From Shewanella baltica (GTDB lineage: Bacteria; Pseudomonadota; Gammaproteobacteria; Enterobacterales; Shewanellaceae), in the NCBI RefSeq assembly GCF_900456975.1, contig NZ_UGYM01000002.1, positions 1,550,001 through 1,614,000 on the forward strand: DNA of 64,000 bases, given 5' to 3'. Shown here one piece after another: positions 56,476-64,000 of the stretch; within the stretch, counting starts at the first letter, position 1; each line of letters opens with the position of its first letter. Both the position numbers and the translations under genes were made by a program. The notes beneath the pieces are model-generated. The model worked only from the letters and a program-made list of their open reading frames with translations, had not been told where the DNA came from and made no database searches.

Positions 56476-57558
56476 ATGAAAAAAATTATTCTAATAATCG
56501 CCCTATTGGCCGCGGCATGGTTTGGATATCAAGCCATGCAACCGCAAGAGATTGCCACCGCGCAAATGAAACTCATGCCTAACGTGGTGATTGCCACCGC
56601 CGCCATGGCACCTATTCGCGATGAAGTGGAGGCCATCGGCACCAATAAAGCCGCAGAATCTGTGACCATAACCCCTAAAGTTACCGACATGGTGATAGCA
56701 CTTAAGTTTGATGATGGCGACATAGTGAAAAAGGGCGACTTGCTAGTCCAACTGCAAAATGCCGAGCAAATCGCTAAGGTTAAAGCCGCGCAAGTTAAAG
56801 TCAGTGATAATCAACGTGAATTCAACCGTATCAGTTCGTTAGTCACCAGCCGCACTGTGGCAGAGTTAGAACGCGACAGATTACAAACCCTTATCGATAC
56901 CACCCGCGCTGAGCTTGAACAGGCGCAAGCATCACTCAATGATCGCAGTATTCTGGCGCCTTTTAATGGCCGTTTAGGTTTACGCCAAATCAGTGTCGGC
57001 AGCCTAGTGTCGCCCGGCACTGCGATCACCACCTTGGATGATATCTCTAAGATTAAACTCGATTTTTCAGTGCCTGAGCGTTTTATTCAAGATTTAGCCC
57101 CAGGTAAGAAAGTTGAAGCTAAAGCCGTGGCCTTTCCTGATTTTACCTTCAAAGGCGTGGTGACATCGATTGATAGCCGCGTAAACCCAACGACGCGCAC
57201 TGTGATTGTCCGTGCCGAAATCCCCAATCCTGAGCTGCGTTTATTACCGGGCATGTTGATGAAGGTCAAACTCATCAAACGTAGCCGCGAAGCCCTGATG
57301 TTGCCAGAATCTGCCATTATCCCGATCCAAAATGATCACTTTGTTTACAGTGTTAATGCCGACAATGTGATTGAGCGTAAACAAGTCACTATCGGGATTC
57401 GTACCCGTGGTTGGGTGGAAATTTTAGACGGTTTAGCCTTGGGTGAAAACGTGGTGATCCGTGGCTTATTGAAAGTCCACCCTGGCGATAAAGTGCAAAC
57501 GGAGTTCGCGGAAAAGTTTAGTTATCTTGCTGATACGAGCGCGGAGCCAAGTGTATGA
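56476..57558 (+). CDS. RND efflux periplasmic adaptor subunit
   Basis: A 360-residue membrane fusion protein. The N-terminal hydrophobic anchor (IILIIALLAAAWFGYQAM) is not followed by a lipobox Cys. A lipoyl domain (about 70-95, DGDIVKKGDLLVQLQN), a short coiled-coil hairpin (about 100-150), its second half, and beta-barrel domains (KVEAKAVAFPDFTFKGVVTSIDSRVNPTTRTVIVRAEIPN) follow. It links the inner-membrane pump to a TolC-type channel. The last codon region overlaps the permease start (ATGA). Confidence 0.93.
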   Translation: MKKIILIIALLAAAWFGYQAMQPQEIATAQMKLMPNVVIATAAMAPIRDEVEAIGTNKAAESVTITPKVTDMVIALKFDDGDIVKKGDLLVQLQNAEQIAKVKAAQVKVSDNQREFNRISSLVTSRTVAELERDRLQTLIDTTRAELEQAQASLNDRSILAPFNGRLGLRQISVGSLVSPGTAITTLDDISKIKLDFSVPERFIQDLAPGKKVEAKAVAFPDFTFKGVVTSIDSRVNPTTRTVIVRAEIPNPELRLLPGMLMKVKLIKRSREALMLPESAIIPIQNDHFVYSVNADNVIERKQVTIGIRTRGWVEILDGLALGENVVIRGLLKVHPGDKVQTEFAEKFSYLADTSAEPSV

Positions 57559-60500
57559 TCCTGACTGATCTCTCGGTAAAACGTCCCGTATTTGCCTCAG
57601 TGATCAGCTTGCTGCTGGTCGCTTTCGGGCTTGTCTCCTTTGATAAGCTGCCCCTGCGTGAATACCCAAACATCGATCCTCCTGTAGTATCTATCGACAC
57701 TAACTACCGCGGCGCCAGTGCCGCCGTGGTAGAAAGCCGCATTACCCAATTGATTGAAGACAGGATCAGCGGCGTCGAAGGCATTCGGCACGTGAGCTCA
57801 TCGAGCAGTGATGGCCGTTCATCCGTCACCTTAGAGTTTGATATTAGCCGCAATATTGAAGATGCGGCTAACGATGTCCGCGACCGTATTTCTGGCTTAC
57901 TCGACAATTTACCCGAGGAAGCCGATCCCCCAGAAGTGCAAAAAGCCAATGGCGGCGATGAAGTGATCATGTGGCTCAATTTGGTGTCGGATCAAATGAC
58001 CACCCTCGAATTGACCGATTACACCAACCGTTATTTAGCCGACCGCTTTTCTGTGGTCGATGGTGTGGCGCGGATGCGTATCGGCGGCGGCAAAGTGTAT
58101 GCGATGCGGATATGGCTAGACAGACAAGCCTTGGCATCGCGCAGTTTAACGGTGGCCGATGTAGAGGCTGCGCTTAGAGCTGAGAACGTTGAGTTACCCG
58201 CAGGTTCGATTGAATCTAAGGAGCGGCACTTTACGGTGAGGCTCGAGCGGGGTTATCGCACCGCAGAAGATTTCGCGAACTTAGTGATCACCCAAGGGGA
58301 AGACGGTTACTTAGTTAAATTGGGTGATGTCGCGCGGGTGGAAATAGGCTCTGAAGAAGAGCGGATTATGTTCCGTGGTAACAAAGAGGCGATGATAGGG
58401 CTAGGCGTGTCTAAGCAGTCAACCGCCAATACCTTGGAAGTGGCGCGTGCGGTGAATGCGCTGGTTGATAAAATTAACCCAACCTTGCCAGCGGGCATGT
58501 CCATTAAGCGCAGCTACGATAGCTCAGTGTTCATCGAAGCCTCGATTAAAGAAGTGTACCAAACCCTGTTCACTGCGATGGTCTTAGTGATTATCGTGAT
58601 TTATCTGTTCCTTGGCAGTGTGCGCGCCATGTTGATCCCCGCGATCACTGTGCCTGTATCCTTGCTCGGCACCTTTATTGTGCTGTATGCGCTTGGCTAT
58701 ACCATCAATCTCTTGACCTTGTTGGCGATGATCCTCGCCATCGGCATGGTGGTGGACGATGCGATTGTGATGCTAGAAAACATCCATAGACGTATCGAAG
58801 AAGGGAACTCACCGCTCAAAGCCGCTTTCCTCGGTGCACGTGAAGTGGCCTTTGCGGTCATCGCCACCACCTTAGTCTTGGTGGCAGTGTTTATGCCAAT
58901 CACTTTCCTAGAGGGCGACTTAGGTAAACTATTCAAAGAGTTTGCAGTGACCATGAGTGCAGCGGTGCTGTTTTCAAGCATAGTCGCGCTAACGCTCACG
59001 CCTATGATGTGTTCTAAGTTACTCAAGCCGAGCTCGCAGGATTCTTGGTTGGTGCGTAAGGTCGACGGCATCATGACTAAAGTGTCAAACCGTTATCAAT
59101 TGTCGTTAAAATCCGCCATGGCCCACCCGTTATTGATGTCGGTTTTGGTGTTGATCGCGTTAGGCTCTAGCGCTTATTTGGTCCAAAAAGTACCGCAGGA
59201 ATTTGCGCCGCAGGAAGACCGAGGCTCGTTATTCTTGATGGTCAACGGACCGCAAGGCGCGAGTTACGAATACATAGAATCCTACATGAATGAGGTGGAA
59301 AACCGCTTGATGCCGCTGGTCGACACGGGTGATATTAAGCGTCTGCTGATCCGTGCTCCCCGTGGCTTTGGCCGTTCGGCGGATTTCTCTAACGGTATGG
59401 CCATTGTCGTGCTGGAAGATTGGGGTAAACGTCGCCCGGTGAAAGAAGTGATCGCAGACATTAACAAACGTCTCGCCGATCTCGCTGGGGTGCAAGCGTT
59501 TCCTGTGATGCGCCAAGCCTTTGGCCGTGGCGTCGGTAAACCCGTGCAGTTTGTGATTGGCGGCCCAAGCTACGAAGAGCTGGCCCGCTGGCGCGATATC
59601 ATGATGCAAAAGGCGGCACAGAATCCTAAATTACTTGGCTTAGATCACGACTATAAAGAGACTAAGCCGCAGCTTCGCGTCGTCATCGACAGAGACAGAG
59701 CGGCAAGCCTTGGGGTGTCGATTTCAAATATTGGCCGTACGCTGGAATCCATGTTGGGCTCACGCTTAGTCACGACCTTTATGCGTGACGGTGAAGAATA
59801 CGATGTGATCATTGAAGGCGAGCGCGGTAATCAAAATACCGCAGCGGATCTGCAAAATATCTACGTGCGTTCCGAGCGGACTCAAGAACTTATCCCGCTG
59901 TCGAACTTAGTGACGGTGGAAGAGTTTGCCGACGCCAGTTCGCTTAACCGTTACAACCGTATGCGCGCGATCACCATAGAAGCCAGTTTAGAAGATGGTT
60001 ATAGCCTAGGTGAAGCCCTTGATTATATGAATCAATTAGCGCGTGCTTATTTACCTGCAGAAGCGGTCATTAGCTACAAGGGCCAATCCCTCGATTATCA
60101 AGAGTCGGGTAGCTCTATGTACTTCGTGTTCTTGCTCGCGCTGGGGATTGTGTTCCTAGTGCTCGCGGCGCAGTTCGAGAGTTACATTCACCCTATGGTC
60201 ATCATGCTGACTGTACCGCTGGCGACCGTGGGCGCCTTAATTGGTTTGTGGCTCACGGGGCAGAGTCTTAATATTTACAGTCAGATAGGCATTATTATGC
60301 TGGTCGGGTTGGCGGCCAAAAACGGCATCTTGATTGTCGAGTTTGCGAACCAATTGCGGGATAAAGGCGTTGATTTTGATAAGGCGATTATCCAAGCCTC
60401 GGCGCAGCGTCTACGACCTATTCTGATGACTGGCATCACCACCGCCGCTGGCGCCGTACCTTTGGTCATGGCCGCAGGCGCGGGTGCTGAAACTCGTTTT

Positions 60501-60650
60501 GTGATTGGTGTGGTTGTGCTATCGGGGATTTTACTGGCAACCCTATTCACTATCTTCGTGATCCCAGCCGCTTATGGACTCTTTGCCCGCAACAGCGGAT
60601 CGCCCGAAGCTATCGCCCAACAGTTAGAAAAAGAATTAGCCCAAGACTAA
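57555..60650 (+). CDS. RND multidrug efflux permease (AcrB-type)
   Basis: A 1031-residue HAE1-family pump with 12 membrane segments. Hallmarks are the start LTDLSVKRPVFASVISLLLVAFG, two large periplasmic loops, and the TM4 motif GMVVDDAIVMLENIHRR containing the proton-relay Asp pair. The later GLAAKNGILIVEFANQLR and TGITTAAGAVPLVMAAG segments are also present. Substrates cannot be read from sequence. It overlaps the adaptor gene by four bases. No outer-membrane factor is encoded next to it, so it probably uses a TolC encoded elsewhere. Confidence 0.95.
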   Translation: MILTDLSVKRPVFASVISLLLVAFGLVSFDKLPLREYPNIDPPVVSIDTNYRGASAAVVESRITQLIEDRISGVEGIRHVSSSSSDGRSSVTLEFDISRNIEDAANDVRDRISGLLDNLPEEADPPEVQKANGGDEVIMWLNLVSDQMTTLELTDYTNRYLADRFSVVDGVARMRIGGGKVYAMRIWLDRQALASRSLTVADVEAALRAENVELPAGSIESKERHFTVRLERGYRTAEDFANLVITQGEDGYLVKLGDVARVEIGSEEERIMFRGNKEAMIGLGVSKQSTANTLEVARAVNALVDKINPTLPAGMSIKRSYDSSVFIEASIKEVYQTLFTAMVLVIIVIYLFLGSVRAMLIPAITVPVSLLGTFIVLYALGYTINLLTLLAMILAIGMVVDDAIVMLENIHRRIEEGNSPLKAAFLGAREVAFAVIATTLVLVAVFMPITFLEGDLGKLFKEFAVTMSAAVLFSSIVALTLTPMMCSKLLKPSSQDSWLVRKVDGIMTKVSNRYQLSLKSAMAHPLLMSVLVLIALGSSAYLVQKVPQEFAPQEDRGSLFLMVNGPQGASYEYIESYMNEVENRLMPLVDTGDIKRLLIRAPRGFGRSADFSNGMAIVVLEDWGKRRPVKEVIADINKRLADLAGVQAFPVMRQAFGRGVGKPVQFVIGGPSYEELARWRDIMMQKAAQNPKLLGLDHDYKETKPQLRVVIDRDRAASLGVSISNIGRTLESMLGSRLVTTFMRDGEEYDVIIEGERGNQNTAADLQNIYVRSERTQELIPLSNLVTVEEFADASSLNRYNRMRAITIEASLEDGYSLGEALDYMNQLARAYLPAEAVISYKGQSLDYQESGSSMYFVFLLALGIVFLVLAAQFESYIHPMVIMLTVPLATVGALIGLWLTGQSLNIYSQIGIIMLVGLAAKNGILIVEFANQLRDKGVDFDKAIIQASAQRLRPILMTGITTAAGAVPLVMAAGAGAETRFVIGVVVLSGILLATLFTIFVIPAAYGLFARNSGSPEAIAQQLEKELAQD

Positions 60651-60685
60651 CGCCTCGTGCAGGTTGATGTTGGAAGCATACATAT

Positions 60686-60719
60686 AGGCGCTTGGTATTC
60701 ATCAAGCGCCTTATTTTTC
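60686..60719 (+). terminator. Terminator after the RND permease gene
   Basis: AGGCGCTTG, a loop and CAAGCGCCT are followed by TATTTTT. Confidence 0.82.
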
Positions 60720-60748
60720 GCCATTCGAACCTCGTTTTAGCCCTTGCC

Positions 60749-60776
60749 CTTGAAAAGCAAATTTGGAGCCCCATTT
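60749..60776 (+). promoter_or_regulatory. Sigma-32 heat-shock promoter of htpG
   Basis: CTTGAAA at 60749-60755 and CCCCATTTA at 60769-60777 with 13 bp between, very close to the sigma-32 consensus (CTTGAAA, then CCCATNT). It lies 57 bp before the htpG ATG. Confidence 0.88.
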
Positions 60777-60832
60777 AAGTAAACACTAAGCGTTACTTTT
60801 ACCAAATTGCGTAACAAATAAAGGAAAATTTC

Positions 60833-62746
60833 ATGTCACAACAAGAAACTCATGGTTTTCAAACAGAAGTCAAACAGCTGTTGCATTTGATGATCCATTC
60901 TTTGTATTCCAACAAAGAAATTTTCTTGCGTGAACTGGTCTCCAACGCTGCGGATGCAGCGGACAAGCTGCGTTATCTGGCGTTGACCAATGACGCTCTG
61001 TACGAAGGCGACGGTGAACTGCGAGTCCGAATCAGTGCCGATAAAGAAAAAGGCACTGTGATCATCGAAGACAACGGCGTGGGTATGACCCGTGACGGCG
61101 TAATTGAGCATTTAGGCACAATTGCTAAGTCGGGCACCGCTGATTTCTTTAAGAATCTATCGGGCGAATCTTCAAAGGATTCACAGTTAATTGGCCAGTT
61201 CGGTGTCGGTTTCTATTCAGCCTTTATCGTGGCCAAGAAAGTCACGGTTCGCACTCGCGCTGCCGGTCATAAGGCCGATGAAGCCGTATTGTGGGAATCA
61301 GAAGGCGAGGGTAACTTCACCGTTGATACCATCACTAAGGCGAGCCGCGGTACTGAAATCACCCTGCACCTGCGTGATGAAGAAAAAGAATTTGCCGATG
61401 ATTGGCGCCTGCGCTCGATCATCACTAAATACTCAGATCATATCTCTGTGCCAGTCGAAATGTGGCAAGAGGGTTCGCCAGAGCGTGATGGTCCAGATGG
61501 CGAAAAAATTCCTGCGACCGAAGGTCAATGGAAAGTCATGAACAAAGCGACTGCTTTGTGGATGCGCAGCAAAGCTGACATCAGTGACGAAGAGTATCAA
61601 GAATTTTACAAACACATTTCCCACGATTATACCGACGCACTACTGTGGAGCCATAATCGGGTAGAAGGTAAGCAAGAATACACTAACCTATTGTATATTC
61701 CTGCAAAAGCACCTTGGGATATGTGGAACCGCGACCGTAAGCACGGCCTGAAACTGTTTGTGCAACGTGTGTTCATCATGGATGACGCTGAGCAATTTAT
61801 GCCATCTTATCTGCGCTTTGTGCAGGGCTTAATTGACTCAAACGATCTGCCGCTGAACGTATCCCGCGAAATTCTGCAGGATAACCACGTGACCAAAGCG
61901 ATGCGTACTGGTATCACCAAACGTGTGCTTGGCATGCTGGAAAAACTGGCGAAAGACGATGCGGAAAAATATCAACAGTTCTGGGCTGAATTTGGTCAAG
62001 TGCTGAAAGAAGGGCCAGCGGAAGATTTCGCCAACCGTGAACGTATCGCTGGCTTATTACGTTTTGCCTCGACCCATACGGGCAGTGCTGCGCCGACTGT
62101 GTCACTCGATGACTACATCAGCCGCATGAAAGAAGGCCAAACTAAGATTTATTACATCGTTGCCGACAGCCATGAAGCCGCCGCTAACAGCCCACATTTA
62201 GAGTTGCTACGTAAGAAAGGCATCGAAGTATTACTGATGTCAGAGCGTATCGACGAGTGGCTAATCAACCACTTAACTGAGTACAAAGAGAAACAACTGC
62301 ACTCAGTGACCCGTGGTGACTTAGAGCTTGGCGAGCTGGAAGATGCCTCTGAAAAAGAAGCGCAAGAAAAGCTTGAGCAAGAATCGGTAGCTTTAGTTGA
62401 ACGCATTAAAGCGGCATTAGGCTCGACTGTTGCGGATGTGAAAGTCACGTCACGCTTAACCGACACCCCAGCCTGTGTCGTGGCGGGTGAAGGCGAAATG
62501 TCGACTCAGATGATCAAGCTGATGCAAGCTGCCGGTCAACCTGTGCCAGAAGTGAAGCCGACATTTGAGATCAATCCAGCGCACCCATTAGTGTCGCGCT
62601 TAAATGATCTTCAAGATGAAGCCGCCTTCGCGGATTGGTCGAATCTGCTGCTGCAACAGGCGCAATTGTCTGAAAAAGGTAGCCTTGCGGACCCATCGGC
62701 CTTTATCAAGCTGATGAACCAAATGTTACTGGCTAACATGAACTAA
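60833..62746 (+). CDS. htpG: Hsp90 chaperone HtpG
   Basis: A 637-residue cytosolic ATP-dependent chaperone (E. coli 624). The GHKL ATPase is at the N-terminus: [17 protein letters not shown] with the Asn/Asp pair, EDNGVGMT and [14 protein letters not shown]. The middle domain has the catalytic Arg region ([11 protein letters not shown]). The C-terminal dimerisation domain is complete. AAAGGAA precedes the ATG. Heat-shock control is indicated by the promoter upstream. In E. coli it directly follows recR; here it follows the RND genes. Confidence 0.97.
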   Translation: MSQQETHGFQTEVKQLLHLMIHSLYSNKEIFLRELVSNAADAADKLRYLALTNDALYEGDGELRVRISADKEKGTVIIEDNGVGMTRDGVIEHLGTIAKSGTADFFKNLSGESSKDSQLIGQFGVGFYSAFIVAKKVTVRTRAAGHKADEAVLWESEGEGNFTVDTITKASRGTEITLHLRDEEKEFADDWRLRSIITKYSDHISVPVEMWQEGSPERDGPDGEKIPATEGQWKVMNKATALWMRSKADISDEEYQEFYKHISHDYTDALLWSHNRVEGKQEYTNLLYIPAKAPWDMWNRDRKHGLKLFVQRVFIMDDAEQFMPSYLRFVQGLIDSNDLPLNVSREILQDNHVTKAMRTGITKRVLGMLEKLAKDDAEKYQQFWAEFGQVLKEGPAEDFANRERIAGLLRFASTHTGSAAPTVSLDDYISRMKEGQTKIYYIVADSHEAAANSPHLELLRKKGIEVLLMSERIDEWLINHLTEYKEKQLHSVTRGDLELGELEDASEKEAQEKLEQESVALVERIKAALGSTVADVKVTSRLTDTPACVVAGEGEMSTQMIKLMQAAGQPVPEVKPTFEINPAHPLVSRLNDLQDEAAFADWSNLLLQQAQLSEKGSLADPSAFIKLMNQMLLANMN

Positions 62747-62750
62747 ATGA

Positions 62751-62788
62751 CTATCGGGGCCTTTCTTTGAACGGCCCCGATATTGTTT
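62751..62788 (+). terminator. Terminator after htpG
   Basis: TATCGGGGCC pairs with GGCCCCGATA across an 11-base loop and is followed by TTGTTT. A moderate terminator. Confidence 0.75.
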
Positions 62789-62906
62789 CTAGTGCAGGAA
62801 GAGTGGTTTGCGCCTAGCCTGTCACTCAATTCAAATACAAGCGGTTAAGACAACGATTTTAAAATAGCGCGTTAACACTCAGTACTAGCGCTTCGTTTTA
62901 AAAGAA

Positions 62907-62932
62907 TAAGGCCTCCCATGATTGAGGCCTTA
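62907..62932 (+). other. Hairpin in the cnoX leader
   Basis: A perfect 9-bp stem (TAAGGCCTC with its complement) and an eight-base loop, without a T-run, ending 17 bp before the cnoX start. It lies just upstream of the ribosome-binding AAGGGAA and might affect translation. Confidence 0.45.
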
Positions 62933-62949
62933 AACGTTAAGGGAATACT

Positions 62950-63813
62950 ATGGACAATATCCTCAGCCTGACTAAAGACAATATTCAGCAAGTGGTTGAT
63001 GCCTCGATGCAGCAGATCGTGGTGTTAGCATTTTGGGCACAGCCGCAGGAACAAAGTGTGGCTATGCTGCACACCTTAGAGCAAATTGCCGCGCAAAATG
63101 CGGGTCGATTCGTGCTCGCTAAAGTTGACTGTGAAGCAGAATTAGAAATTGCCAATTACTTTCGCATTCAAAGTCTACCGACCACGTTAGTATTGGATAA
63201 AGGTCAGCCTGTCGATGGTTTTGCTGGCCTGCAAGATGCGGCGCAAGTCACAGCCATGCTGGATAAACATTTGCCGCCTATGTGGCAGTTACAGTTAGCA
63301 CAGGCCAAAGCATTACTCGCCCTTAGTCAAGTGAGCGCAGAGGATCTTGCCACTGCTGCCGTGTTGCTTAAAGACGCGCATGTAGGCTCAAATCAGGCGG
63401 GTGAGGTGAGTTTAGTGCTCGCCGATGTGTATCTGATGCAGGGCGAATTAGTGTTAGCGCAAGCCATGCTTGAGAAAGTCGGGCTTGCCGACCAAGATGG
63501 TTACTACCAGAGTTTAAAAGCTAAGCTCGCACTTGCCCTTGATGCGGCGGATACCCCTGAAATTCGCGATTTACAGCAAAAGTTTGAGCAAAATCCAACA
63601 GATTTAGTGTTATTACTCGAACTGAGTAAGGCATTGCATGCCGCCCACCGCGATGATGAAGCATTAGATCTGTTATTCGGTGTGCTCAGTAAAGATTTAG
63701 GTGCTGAAAATGGCACAGTAAAACAAGTATTTATGGAAGTATTAACGGCACTTGGCCAAGGTAATCCCATAGCCAATCAATACCGCCGTAAACTCTATAC
63801 CTTGCTCTATTAA
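62950..63813 (+). CDS. cnoX: CnoX/YbbN co-chaperone (thioredoxin-TPR)
   Basis: A 287-residue protein with an N-terminal thioredoxin fold and a C-terminal TPR-like region (about 115-287). It holds unfolded clients for GroEL/DnaK under oxidative chlorine stress. The usual CxxC place reads FWAQPQEQS, so both redox Cys are absent. One Cys (residue 61, KVDCEAE) remains where E. coli CnoX has Cys63. The cis-Pro loop is QSLPTTLVL. It sits between htpG and adk. Assignment is by architecture and context. Confidence 0.85.
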   Translation: MDNILSLTKDNIQQVVDASMQQIVVLAFWAQPQEQSVAMLHTLEQIAAQNAGRFVLAKVDCEAELEIANYFRIQSLPTTLVLDKGQPVDGFAGLQDAAQVTAMLDKHLPPMWQLQLAQAKALLALSQVSAEDLATAAVLLKDAHVGSNQAGEVSLVLADVYLMQGELVLAQAMLEKVGLADQDGYYQSLKAKLALALDAADTPEIRDLQQKFEQNPTDLVLLLELSKALHAAHRDDEALDLLFGVLSKDLGAENGTVKQVFMEVLTALGQGNPIANQYRRKLYTLLY

Positions 63814-63953
63814 TGATAAAAATGCCTAAGGAACGGCAGTTTATTTGCGGTTTCTGAGGCTAAAGTCGAAGCTAAAAGCCTTCTCAATGGCGGCCAGATG
63901 TGCGAAGATCGCCGCCCTAAGAAGAATATCAATGCGAAAAGAGGACTCTTGAG

Positions 63954-64000
63954 ATGCGCATTATCCTATTGGGCGCCCCAGGTGCCGGTAAAGGTACCCA
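63954..64000 (+). CDS. adk: Adenylate kinase, 5' end only
   Basis: The first 15 codons, cut off by the window end. They read MRIILLGAPGAGKGT, the start of adenylate kinase with its P-loop GAPGAGKGT. GAGGA lies about ten bases upstream. The enzyme interconverts ATP, ADP and AMP. Order htpG-(cnoX)-adk is close to E. coli. Confidence 0.93.
   Translation, partial: MRIILLGAPGAGKGT

Overview
The window reads as chromosomal DNA of a Shewanella-type gammaproteobacterium. This rests on gene content and order: rmf-fabA-lonH, uvrY-uvrC-pgsA followed by Gly/Cys/Leu tRNAs, ybaN-apt-dnaX-ybaB-recR, htpG-cnoX-adk, dapA-bamC and argP/argO. It also rests on the protein families seen (DUF3466, DUF2750, a long Shewanella-style DnaX). 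Almost everything is ordinary core genome. The only intact mobile element is one IS3-family copy.

Layout. 0.1-9.1 kb: a methyltransferase, cheV, two small cytosolic proteins, a lytic transglycosylase lipoprotein, a SlyD-like FKBP, an M1 peptidase and a carboxylesterase. 9.4-14.7 kb: a 5'-nucleotidase lipoprotein, a TonB-dependent receptor and a DksA-type zinc-finger protein. 15-18.4 kb: dusC, then a compact RiPP locus (hvfA-hvfB-hvfC) whose precursor carries four tandem Cys-rich repeats. 18.4-24.5 kb: a 40-residue membrane protein behind a CRP-like site, then ybaN, apt, dnaX, ybaB and recR. 25-27.1 kb: a GNAT enzyme, a membrane protein and a minus-strand array of six initiator tRNA-fMet genes with two decayed copies. 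27.3-36.3 kb: rlmKL, a glutaredoxin-like gene, uup, a DUF3466 protein, rmf, fabA and lonH. 36.5-41.9 kb: three tRNA-Ser(UGA) units, each with its own promoter. The first is followed by four 186-bp repeats built from degenerate tRNA 3' ends plus hairpins, one of them interrupted by the IS. An MCP gene lies among them. 42-46.3 kb: uvrY-uvrC-pgsA and the tRNA-Gly/Cys/Leu/Leu group. 46.8-60.7 kb: opgG, pepE, htpX, argP/argO, bcp-gcvR, dapA-bamC and an RND efflux pair. 60.8-64 kb: htpG under a clear sigma-32 promoter, cnoX and the 5' end of adk.

Points that stand out. (1) The hvfABC locus should make an oxazolone/thioamide-type copper-binding peptide, with a hairpin terminator between precursor and enzyme genes. 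(2) The tRNA-Ser tail repeats resemble in architecture the rtT repeats of the E. coli tyrT operon, and the exact 186-bp period continues across the IS. (3) dnaX has an in-frame A9 run followed at once by stops in both other frames, at the right place to make a gamma subunit. (4) The initiator-tRNA array has a strict 124-bp period and a compensatory T-arm variant. (5) recR and htpG, neighbours in E. coli, are about 36 kb apart here, which suggests a rearrangement.
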